From Oceanicaulis sp. (GTDB lineage: Bacteria; Pseudomonadota; Alphaproteobacteria; Caulobacterales; Maricaulaceae), in NCBI GenBank assembly GCA_007571185.1, contig RKRX01000163.1:1-15038 (forward strand): 15,038 bases of DNA. The letters run 5' to 3'. Positions 1-6,814 of the stretch are shown here, piece after piece. The notes under the pieces are model-generated. The model saw nothing but the letters and a program-made list of their open reading frames with translations, was not told the origin of the DNA and made no database searches. A program made the translations under genes and the position numbers. Within the stretch, counting starts at the first letter, position 1. Every line of letters begins with the position of its first letter.

Positions 1-89
1 GAGGAAGCTTTATTGGTGACTAACAGGCTGAATATAAGTATGGAAAGTAAGTTGCCCATCCCCTTAATCAGCCAGCTGATGTCATCATA

Positions 90-105
90 TCTCTAGTCCT
101 AGAGA
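90..105. repeat. Short near-perfect palindrome
   Basis: Seven-base arms TCTCTAG and CTAGAGA are separated by two bases (TC). The loop is too short for a stable hairpin, so this is at most a palindromic site. It lies in the eukaryote-like segment and has no evident gene nearby. It may be chance. Confidence 0.3.
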
Positions 106-149
106 GAAATAAGGGGTAAGGATAGAGGGAGATAAGGGATAAGGGTCGT
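102..149 (+). repeat. Polypurine, G-run-rich simple tract
   Basis: This is an almost pure purine stretch with repeated units resembling ATAAGGGATAAGGG. It has at least four runs of three or more G on the + strand and is followed by a pyrimidine-rich stretch (about 150-180). It is low-complexity sequence of a kind common in eukaryotic intergenic DNA. The G runs could in principle form a quadruplex with long loops, but nothing else supports a function. Confidence 0.5.
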
Positions 150-789
150 TTTCTCCCTTGTCGCCTCCCTCAATCTCAGTTCCAAAGTTGATTGCCCAAT
201 CAGCTGGGATGCAAAAGGAGTGCAGTATTCATGGCTAACACCCAATTAACACCTGAGCCACTAGGGACATGCCAAACATAGCTTTCTTCCTGACACTGTA
301 ACAGCAGGCACCAGCCACTACGTAGGTGCTGCAGGCGTGGCCTCAGTTGTGGGAAAGGGTCGATCATCCTTCTCCTTCGCTAGACCAGTTCACGATCCTG
401 TCACCCAATGTTACCCGTGCATCAGGTCACGTCACATGATTTGAGTGTGTGCAAAACAAGTCCCTGCTCCTGCTAGTGTTCTCTGAGTATGTACGCACAT
501 AGGCCTTGATTGGTACCTGTTATATATATAGCGTAGGTATATAAGCAATATTTAGATAATTCAGTGGAACCACGACAAATAAGGACCCTCCCAGAAAGTT
601 AAATGTCCCTCCCAAGGAAGGACTCTGTTCTAGGTCCCTTTCCCGTAGCATTATAGCACATCTAAGAGAGGGTGGGACGGCAAGGGACAAAGCAGCTGGT
701 CTCAAAGTGTCCTTCACTCAGAGACTCCACGTATTGTACTGTAGTCTTGCCCTAGCAGCCTAAAATCCTTTTGCTGGTTCTGAGATTGA

Positions 790-1250
790 AATTAGCTCAG
801 CTATACCTCCTCCAACAAGGACAGCATAGCTGCATGGTTGTCTGCTTATCGTTGTTTATACTGCTAATTTAGCCAGAAAATTAAATATACCGTGTAGTTT
901 GTTACATGCCTGCATGACTTGTCTCACAATTAACCTTAATCATAATCCGTAAATTAAGTAGCTCAGCAAGAAGAACAGCATAGCTACATGTCTCTTTGTT
1001 ATGTTCGTTTCTGCTCCACCCATCTTCACGAGAGATAATTTTTAACCTCCTTGCGGCTCACCAAAGACGAGCATTGCTACGTGATTCTGTTTCCCATTCT
1101 TATTATTGTTCCGTCCAACACTCCATGAGGTGTGGCCAGGAATTGAATTAAAGTTTGCTCAACTACATTGTTTTAACATCTGGATGTCTTGCTGGTACAC
1201 GGCACTGTTGACTGTTGTCTTAGCTACCTACCATTGATCACTGTAGATGA
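790..1250 (+). repeat. Degenerate repeated unit, period roughly 70-95 bp
   Basis: A related core recurs. ACAGCATAGCTGCATG at 821-836 and ACAGCATAGCTACATG at 975-990 match at 15 of 16 bases. A weaker version, GAGCATTGCTACGTG, ends near 1083. The last two are preceded by related blocks (GTAGCTCAGCAAGAAGAAC and GCGGCTCACCAAAGACG) and followed by T-rich text. Weaker echoes occur near 911-916 and 1155-1168. The spacing of the echoes (about 70-95 bases) suggests an old, decayed tandem repeat or transposon fragment. The first two copies are convincing by eye; the outer ones are not secure. Confidence 0.4.
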
Positions 1251-1779
1251 GTGACTCCAAATTAACTTATTAAAGACCCCACCTTGAAGCCAGGCAAGCT
1301 GGTTGACATAAAAAAAAATATGCTGATAGCCTGGACAATATGTTTGTCAGACTATGATGGAGTTTGACCTGCCATTCAGCAGGTAGTGCAATGCCGCATA
1401 TGTAGTGAGAGATCATTTGTTGTACCTTGTAAATATTGGTTGTCATGAAGATTGATTGTGGCAAGCATTGTGTTGAGCATGAAGAGGTGGGCCTATGTAT
1501 GAATGCTGGACTGCATGAAGGGATATTCGCTATTTAGAGCCTGTGACTTCCCAGGCATGGAACCGTAGGAGTTGTGTTGAAATGTGCATAAAATTGTTCA
1601 AAGGTTTTGTCTGCTCTAAGTAGCGTTTGTTCAAAGAACTGAAGAACATTTGATGCCGGATTGTAATTTCAAGCTCTGCCAGTTACTTTCAATGCTATTC
1701 CTACCCGGCCTACACACTTCAAACTGTACGTTGTGTACAGTACTGGGCTGCAGGCTGGACCTTCGCTCTGTTCCCGCCG

Positions 1780-3075
1780 GTGGCTTGTCCGTCCGGGACT
1801 GTGGATACCGGGTTGGAGCTGGAGGGTCAGACCATCTGTCGTCTGTCCGGCGTGATCACTGCGGATATGCGTCTGACTCGCGGCAATGTCTATGAGATTT
1901 CCGGTCGCGTGGATGTTGGTGTGGACATGGGCGGCGACGGTGGGGCTGCTGATGGCGATGAGGCCGTGCTGATCATCGAATCGGGCGTCACCCTGTACGG
2001 CGATAGCGGTCAGGATTATATCGTGGTCAACCGCGGTTCACAGATTTTCGCCAATGGCGCCCGCGGGAACCCGGTCATTTTCACCTCTGAAAACGACCTG
2101 ACGGGCAACCAGATTGATCCGCTGACCGCAACTGCGGAATGGGGCGGGCTGGTCTTGCTTGGCCAGGCGCCGATCAACCGCTGCCGCAGCGCCGTGACCC
2201 CGGGAACCGCCGCATGTGACAACCGTGTGGAAGGCGTGGAGCCGATCGCCCTGTATGGCGGCGAGGATGCAAATGACTCCACCGGCGCTCTGCGCTTCAT
2301 ACAGGTCAAATATGCGGGTTTTCCGTTGAACACCGATGGCGATGAGCTGAACGGCATCACTTTTGCCGGTGTTGGCCGTGGCACTGAAGTGAACCATATC
2401 CAGGTCCACAACAATGATGACGACGGCGTGGAGTTTTTCGGCGGCAATGTGAATGTCCGTTACCTGGTTCTGACCGGCAATGATGATGAATCCATTGACA
2501 CCGACAACGGCTATCAGGGCCATATCCAGTTCGCCATCGTGGTTCAGCAGAATGGTCTGGGTGACAATGTGGTGGAGGCGTCCAGCGCCGGCAACGGCGT
2601 GACCCCGCTGTCTGACGCCGCCATTTCCAACTTCACTTTCATCGGTGAACAGTCCAACGCTTTCCGGCTGAACACCGGTACTGTCGGTCACTATCTGAAC
2701 GGCGTTGTGACCCATCCCAACGCCTGTTTTCGTTGGCAGGACAGCGCCGGTGACGGCAATGCCAGCTATGACGTGGCTTCCGATCCGCGTTTTCAGTCGG
2801 TTTTGTTTGATTGCGAGGGCGGTCTGGCGACCTCCAACTCTGCGGCCGGCATCCCCGCCGCAGCGGTTGCCGCCGACGCCAATAACTCACTCGACATCGC
2901 GGCGACGCTGACCGGTTTTGTGAACGGGTCCGCCGAAGCCGCCGTCACCGCTGTTGACCCGCGCGCTCTGGATGCCTGGTTCACCTCGGTCGACTATATC
3001 GGCGCCGTGGAGAACTCCACTGACCGTTGGTGGGCCGATTGGTCCTGCGGCCTGGAAGCGTCTGACCCCTGCTAA
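1780..3075 (+). CDS. Exported beta-helix-like protein, 5'-truncated at the contig junction
   Basis: This resembles a family of exported, often lipoprotein-annotated proteins of unknown function seen beside TonB receptors in alphaproteobacteria and xanthomonads. The visible part starts at a GTG (431 codons), but that is probably internal. The open frame runs back to 1654, there is no ribosome site or signal peptide, and residues PPVAC-PSGT look like the end of a linker leading into the domain. Residues 62-105 carry the family block around a TLYG...VVNRGSQI motif. Residues 120-132 (EWGGLVLLG) and 165-260 form Asp- and Gly-rich rungs such as DDDGVEFFGG (213-222) and DDESIDTDNGY (235-245), which suggests a right-handed parallel beta-helix. 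Eight cysteines fall in four close pairs (3/20, 135/146, 316/345, 423/431), suggesting disulfides formed in the periplasm. Position next to a receptor and a T2SS operon suggests surface or secreted location. The exact function is unknown. Confidence 0.8.
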   Translation: MACPSGTVDTGLELEGQTICRLSGVITADMRLTRGNVYEISGRVDVGVDMGGDGGAADGDEAVLIIESGVTLYGDSGQDYIVVNRGSQIFANGARGNPVIFTSENDLTGNQIDPLTATAEWGGLVLLGQAPINRCRSAVTPGTAACDNRVEGVEPIALYGGEDANDSTGALRFIQVKYAGFPLNTDGDELNGITFAGVGRGTEVNHIQVHNNDDDGVEFFGGNVNVRYLVLTGNDDESIDTDNGYQGHIQFAIVVQQNGLGDNVVEASSAGNGVTPLSDAAISNFTFIGEQSNAFRLNTGTVGHYLNGVVTHPNACFRWQDSAGDGNASYDVASDPRFQSVLFDCEGGLATSNSAAGIPAAAVAADANNSLDIAATLTGFVNGSAEAAVTAVDPRALDAWFTSVDYIGAVENSTDRWWADWSCGLEASDPC

Positions 3076-3084
3076 GCCTGATCA

Positions 3085-3120
3085 GCGCCGCAGACGGAGC
3101 TTGTCTTCGTCTGCGGGCGC
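3085..3120 (+). terminator. Strong intergenic hairpin, possible terminator or attenuator
   Basis: The left arm GCGCCGCAGACG (3085-3096) pairs with CGTCTGCGGGCGC (3108-3120), giving a stem of about 12 bp with one bulged base and an 11-base loop. It lies 9 bases after the stop of the beta-helix-like gene and 46 bases before the receptor start. There is no proper T run after it, only TTGG, so a classical intrinsic terminator is not shown. It could instead protect the upstream mRNA end or lower expression of the receptor. Confidence 0.5.
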
Positions 3121-3166
3121 TTGGCCAGGCCCGTCAGTGATGACCCGATAACAAGGTATTGATCAG

Positions 3167-5764
3167 ATGAAACTCTCGAAATTCATGTGCAGAACCCTGC
3201 TCGCCTCAAGCATGCTTCTGTCGCCGTCTGTCGCCCTCACACAGCAGGCGACTCAGGAAGATGAGGACGTTTCCCCGGAAATCGAGGACGTGGTGGTTGT
3301 TCGCTACCGGTACGTTCCTGAACCTCAGCGTCGCACTGCACATGTTGCAAGCTTTGTGTCTGCTGGAGATCTAGCGCGCACCGGCGATGCCGATGCTGCC
3401 GCTGCGCTGGCCCGCGTCAGCGGTCTGAGCATTGTCGGCGGTCGTTTCGCCTATGTGCGCGGCCTGGGTGATCGTTATTCCGTCGCCTTGCTGAACGGTT
3501 CAATTCTGCCGAGCCCAGAGCCGCTGCGTCGCACCGTGCCTCTGGACCTCATCCCGTCCAGCCTGCTCGGCGGCATCGAGGTTCAAAAGACATCCTCTGC
3601 AAATCTGCCGGGAGAATTTGGGGGCGGGTTGATCAACATGTCCACCTTACGTCGTCCCGCTGAACCGTTTCTCAGTTTCAAGGCGGGCTCGTCCGTCAAT
3701 GGAGAAGCGACCTCGAAAGACGGTCTTATCCATCATGGTGATGACGTGGACTGGAGCGGTTACGAGAGCGGTCTGCGCGACATGCCGTCCAACCTCTCGA
3801 CCTTGATCGCTTCGGGCATGCGTCTGAACAACCAGAGCGACGATTTTATCGAGACGACGGGTGAAAGTCTGATCAACTCGCCGCTGAGCGTCATCCAGCA
3901 AGCCACACTGCTTCCGGGGGGCGCTTTCAGCGTTGAAGGAGGAGGCTCCATGATGCGAGGCGACCTGGAAATCGGTGTTGTAGGCGCTGCCGGTTTCGAA
4001 GGCGGATGGACGAATATTCAGGCCCGCCGCCAGCGTGTGCTGGGCGATATTCTCGGTAACGATCAGACCGCGCGCCAGACCACCTATGAAGCATCCGCCA
4101 ACGCTTTGGGTGCGATGTCGGCGGGTCTGGACAACCATGATGTCCAGGCTCTGGTGTTTTACACGCACGACACCGACAAGCAGTCTGAAATAACCACCGG
4201 TTCCGACTTCAATGCACCGGGCGCCACCGGCGAGATCCACGACGAGGAAACCGGCTGGTATGAACGCGAGCTTGTCATGTTCCAGAGCTCCGGCGAGCAT
4301 CTTCTCGGTGATTTTGAGCTGAACTGGCGGGGCGCGTACGCGCAATCAACCCGCGATGCCCCGTATGAACGCCGCCTGCGCCGCCTGATTGATCCGGTCA
4401 CCGGTCAACCCGCTTATCTGCAAGCCAACAACTACAACATCCGCTTCAGCGATCTGATCGACGAAGTCACCAGTTTTGGTCTGGATGCGACCTATACTTT
4501 CAACCTGCTCGGTCGGGACGCGTTGCTATTCGCCGGTGTGGATACCGCGAGCACCGATCGTGAGTACAATCTTTACGCCTTTCGTTTCGTCGGCGGCAAT
4601 TCCCTGCCTGACGATGTAACCCTGGCGCGTCCTGACTTCTTGTTTTCGCCCGACAACATCGCACCGACCCGGTTTGAGTTGCAGGAACTGTCGACCACGG
4701 AAGACTCTTACACCGGCAATTTGGGCGTGGACGCAGTCTACGCCCGGGCCGACATCGCCTTCACCGATTTTATCCGCGCTTCTTTCGGCGTACGCCGCGA
4801 ACACGCCACCCAGTCGGTTCAGACGTTTGATCGTTTCGGCAATCTGGGCGCCGGCGCCGTGGACCTGGAAAACGGGTACATCTTGCCGTCTTTCACCGGC
4901 ACATGGGCTTTTGCTGACAGTTTCCAGCTTCGTGCGGGGTACTCTCAAACCATCGCCCGCCCGCAATTTCGTGAACTGGCGCGCTCAACCTATTTCGATC
5001 CTGAAACCGGTCGCGCCTATTCAGGTAATTCCGGTCTCATAGACACTGAGATCAGAAACTATGACATCCGCCTGGAGTATTATCTGGGTCGTGATCAGTT
5101 CATTACCGGTGCAGTGTTCTACAAGGCGTTGAAAAATCCGATTGAGGAAGTGCAGTTTTCGACCTCGACTTTCGTGTTCGAAACCACGTTCATCAATTCA
5201 CCAGAAGCGATCGTTCAGGGCATTGAACTGGAGTACCGTCACCAATTCAACGTTCCCGGCGACCTCTTCTTCCTGTCCGATCGTGACTGGCGCTTTGGCA
5301 TCAACTACACCTACACCCGATCTGAGGTGTCCGCCGATGATGGCGACCGGATATTTGATCCAATCAGCCAGAACCTGGTTGCCGCCAGCACCTACAATCT
5401 TGATGGGTCCGTTTTGCAGGGCACGCCTGAGAACATCATCAATGGTCAGCTAGGTTGGGCCACCGATCAGGATGAGTTCAACCTGCTCATAAACTGGGTG
5501 GATGATCGTGTTCTCCAGCGCGGCCTACAGCAGCCTGGCGCCGAATTGCCGGATGTTCTGGAAAAGCCGGGTGTGATCGTGGACGCTACTTACCGCCGTT
5601 ATCTCGATTTCATTCGCGAGGGTCTGTCATTCAGCATCAACGCTCGCAACCTACTCAACGAGAACCACATCGAATATCAGGTCAGCCCCGGGTTGGGGGA
5701 AACCCAGTTCAACACTTATGAACGCGGACGTTCGGTGTCCGCCAGCCTGACGGTGCGGTTCTAG
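3167..5764 (+). CDS. TonB-dependent outer-membrane receptor
   Basis: This is an 865-residue outer-membrane receptor of the TonB-dependent family, which normally moves ligands across the outer membrane using energy passed from TonB-ExbB-ExbD. Residues 1-25 or so form a Sec signal peptide (KLSKFMCRT, then a hydrophobic stretch ending in SVALT). An acidic stretch precedes a TonB-box-like segment, EIEDVVVV (38-45). The plug domain covers about 57-165, with hallmarks YVRGLGDRYS (96-105), a VPLDLIP segment (124-130), GGIEVQKT (135-142) and GEFGGGLINM (149-158). The rest is an aromatic-rich beta barrel ending in the terminal phenylalanine (SLTVRF) expected for outer-membrane insertion. No N-terminal carboxypeptidase-regulatory or sigma-signalling extension is seen. 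A modest ribosome site (AAGG at 3153-3156) supports the ATG. Its ligand cannot be told from sequence. Location between the beta-helix-like gene and gsp genes suggests a T2SS-linked receptor rather than a simple siderophore importer. Confidence 0.93.
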   Translation: MKLSKFMCRTLLASSMLLSPSVALTQQATQEDEDVSPEIEDVVVVRYRYVPEPQRRTAHVASFVSAGDLARTGDADAAAALARVSGLSIVGGRFAYVRGLGDRYSVALLNGSILPSPEPLRRTVPLDLIPSSLLGGIEVQKTSSANLPGEFGGGLINMSTLRRPAEPFLSFKAGSSVNGEATSKDGLIHHGDDVDWSGYESGLRDMPSNLSTLIASGMRLNNQSDDFIETTGESLINSPLSVIQQATLLPGGAFSVEGGGSMMRGDLEIGVVGAAGFEGGWTNIQARRQRVLGDILGNDQTARQTTYEASANALGAMSAGLDNHDVQALVFYTHDTDKQSEITTGSDFNAPGATGEIHDEETGWYERELVMFQSSGEHLLGDFELNWRGAYAQSTRDAPYERRLRRLIDPVTGQPAYLQANNYNIRFSDLIDEVTSFGLDATYTFNLLGRDALLFAGVDTASTDREYNLYAFRFVGGNSLPDDVTLARPDFLFSPDNIAPTRFELQELSTTEDSYTGNLGVDAVYARADIAFTDFIRASFGVRREHATQSVQTFDRFGNLGAGAVDLENGYILPSFTGTWAFADSFQLRAGYSQTIARPQFRELARSTYFDPETGRAYSGNSGLIDTEIRNYDIRLEYYLGRDQFITGAVFYKALKNPIEEVQFSTSTFVFETTFINSPEAIVQGIELEYRHQFNVPGDLFFLSDRDWRFGINYTYTRSEVSADDGDRIFDPISQNLVAASTYNLDGSVLQGTPENIINGQLGWATDQDEFNLLINWVDDRVLQRGLQQPGAELPDVLEKPGVIVDATYRRYLDFIREGLSFSINARNLLNENHIEYQVSPGLGETQFNTYERGRSVSASLTVRF

Positions 5765-5776
5765 GTTCAGGCCGGG

Positions 5777-5806
5777 GCGGCGTGATCGCACCGCTCTTGG
5801 TTTTAT
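5777..5806 (+). terminator. Weak candidate intrinsic terminator after the receptor gene
   Basis: GCGG (5777-5780) can pair with CCGC (5791-5794), with a mismatch and a few extra pairs inside the loop. It can be extended outward with G-T wobbles and is followed by the T-rich TCTTGGTTTTAT. The stem is weak and the T run is interrupted, so read-through into gspC is plausible. Confidence 0.25.
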
Positions 5807-5825
5807 CTTGAGCACAAGGTATTCT
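5797..5825 (+). promoter_or_regulatory. Candidate sigma70-type promoter for the gsp operon
   Basis: TTGGTT (5797-5802) and TATTCT (5820-5825) are separated by exactly 17 bases and lie 59 bases before the gspC start. Each hexamer matches the consensus at only about 4 of 6 positions. The -10-like element overlaps a 10-base sequence (ACAAGGTATT) that also occurs just before the receptor gene. Support is positional and weak. Confidence 0.3.
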
Positions 5826-5883
5826 GATCGCTGTTCCGGGGCCGGTGCGCACCATGCCGCGACACGTCCCATGTCGTGTGTAA

Positions 5884-6786
5884 ATGGCCGATCCCCTGTC
5901 TGACTGGAATGAAAACATGCTCACTGAGCGCGCTTTCCACTCTGATCCCACAGCGTTTTCCGCCCTCCCACGCGGGCTGGCGGCCCTGAGAGTGTTGCTG
6001 GAAGCGGGGCTTGCAGGGCTGCTGGGGCTGATTGGCGCTCAAGTGATCTGGTTCATGCTGTATGGCGCGGACACGGTGACCGCGCCCATAGATATTGATC
6101 ATCAGGGTGCACGTACCGGTTCGGCCCCGTCTTTGGCGGCGTCCGCTTTGGGCCTGTTCCGACCCGTGCAGGGCGAGGAGGTTGCAGTTGTGCAGGCCAC
6201 GCCCGAGAGCACCCTTGGCTATACTCTGCACGGGGTTCGGGGAGGCAAGGATGTACAATCGGGTTCCGCCATCATCGACATTCCCCGCCAGGGTCAGGTC
6301 CGATTGACCGTGGGCGAACAATTGGCGCCGGGCATTGTGCTGGAACAGGTTTTTCCAGACCGCATTATTCTCAATCGCCGGGGAGCCCGCGAAAGCCTGT
6401 TCATCGATGAAGCCGCACGTCGTCACGCCCGGCAGGCGGGCGCTGCAATGCCGGTTCCTGCGTCCCCGGACAACGGTGATACGCGTCAGCACGTCAGTTT
6501 CAGCGAACGTCGCTATGCCGACGCCTGGATGCGTGATCTGACCGTCACCCCCGTGCTGGCGAACGGCGTGATGCGTGGGGTGCAGGTGGAACCGGAAGGC
6601 GAGGGTCATCGCCTTGACGAGATCGGCCTTGAGGCTGGCGATATCATCGTCATGCTCAATGGCGTTCCACTCACCAGCCAGATCGCCGCACAGAGAGCTT
6701 TTGCTCAGCTGGAGGCCGCCGATCTGGCGGTGGTCCGGGTCGAACGCAATGGAAGCGTCATCACGGTGGAGACATCGCTGCGTTAA
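5884..6786 (+). CDS. gspC: T2SS inner-membrane bridge protein GspC
   Basis: GspC anchors in the inner membrane and reaches across the periplasm to contact the N0 domain of the GspD secretin, linking platform to channel and helping to select cargo. The 300-residue product has a short cytoplasmic N-terminus, one membrane helix at about 38-60, a homology region at about 88-175 (VVQATPEST...LTVGEQLAPGIVL...DRIILNRRG) and a C-terminal PDZ domain at about 208-298 with the GLEAGDIIVMLNG motif (248-260). The ATG at 5884 is preceded directly by an in-frame TAA, so the start cannot lie further upstream. Its ribosome site is poor. An internal ATG at codon 12 is an alternative. It is first in the gsp operon and gspD follows after 28 bases. 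The PDZ end identifies it as a GspC of the PDZ type rather than the coiled-coil type. Confidence 0.93.
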   Translation: MADPLSDWNENMLTERAFHSDPTAFSALPRGLAALRVLLEAGLAGLLGLIGAQVIWFMLYGADTVTAPIDIDHQGARTGSAPSLAASALGLFRPVQGEEVAVVQATPESTLGYTLHGVRGGKDVQSGSAIIDIPRQGQVRLTVGEQLAPGIVLEQVFPDRIILNRRGARESLFIDEAARRHARQAGAAMPVPASPDNGDTRQHVSFSERRYADAWMRDLTVTPVLANGVMRGVQVEPEGEGHRLDEIGLEAGDIIVMLNGVPLTSQIAAQRAFAQLEAADLAVVRVERNGSVITVETSLR

Positions 6787-6814
6787 CAACGCCTGGAGGT
6801 CGCAACGAAACATC

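Larger units (their letters stand above)
1..1740. other. Eukaryote-like non-coding DNA, no supported gene
   Basis: I see no credible gene in this stretch. The open frames here are short (under about 85 codons), scattered on both strands, lack ribosome binding sites and have no recognisable protein motif. By eye the DNA is clearly AT-richer than the rest of the window and poor in CG: 11 CG dinucleotides in the first 540 bases, against 7 in a single 60-base line of the bacterial part (7081-7140). It holds a polypurine tract, a TA run (about 522-529), an A run near 1310-1318 and a degenerate repeat (about 790-1250). No tRNA or rRNA motif was seen. This texture is typical of intergenic or intronic animal or algal DNA rather than an alphaproteobacterium. 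The right boundary is uncertain and lies somewhere between about 1654 and 1780. Confidence 0.7.

Noticed and set aside
102..180. Possible CRISPR-like or regular repeat in the GGGATAAGGG tract
   Set aside because: The units are short and irregular with no spacers. It is low-complexity purine sequence.
520..1464. Short minus-strand frames in the left flank
   Set aside because: They have 64-65 codons, no start signals and no recognisable domains, and their composition is that of non-coding DNA.
1711..1745. Possible eukaryotic 3' splice site (TTGTGTACAG) leading into the bacterial frame, as a sign of a domesticated transferred gene
   Set aside because: The polypyrimidine tract is poor, the frame upstream carries no exon-like peptide, and the following genes form an ordinary bacterial operon with bacterial ribosome sites.
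1650..1895. An 81-codon + strand frame crossing the junction
   Set aside because: It is out of frame with the beta-helix-like gene and loses to it after about 1780. There is no ribosome site and no motif.
2038..2715. A 225-codon minus-strand frame opposite the beta-helix-like gene
   Set aside because: It is a shadow of the real gene, with no domain or start signal. The + strand frame has clear family motifs.
3647..4345. A 232-codon minus-strand frame opposite the receptor
   Set aside because: It lies fully inside the plug and barrel coding region of the receptor and has no motif of its own.
5859..5880. Small inverted repeat CGACA...TGTCG just before gspC as an operator or terminator
   Set aside because: It has only five clear base pairs, no T run and no known operator consensus. 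It is likely chance.
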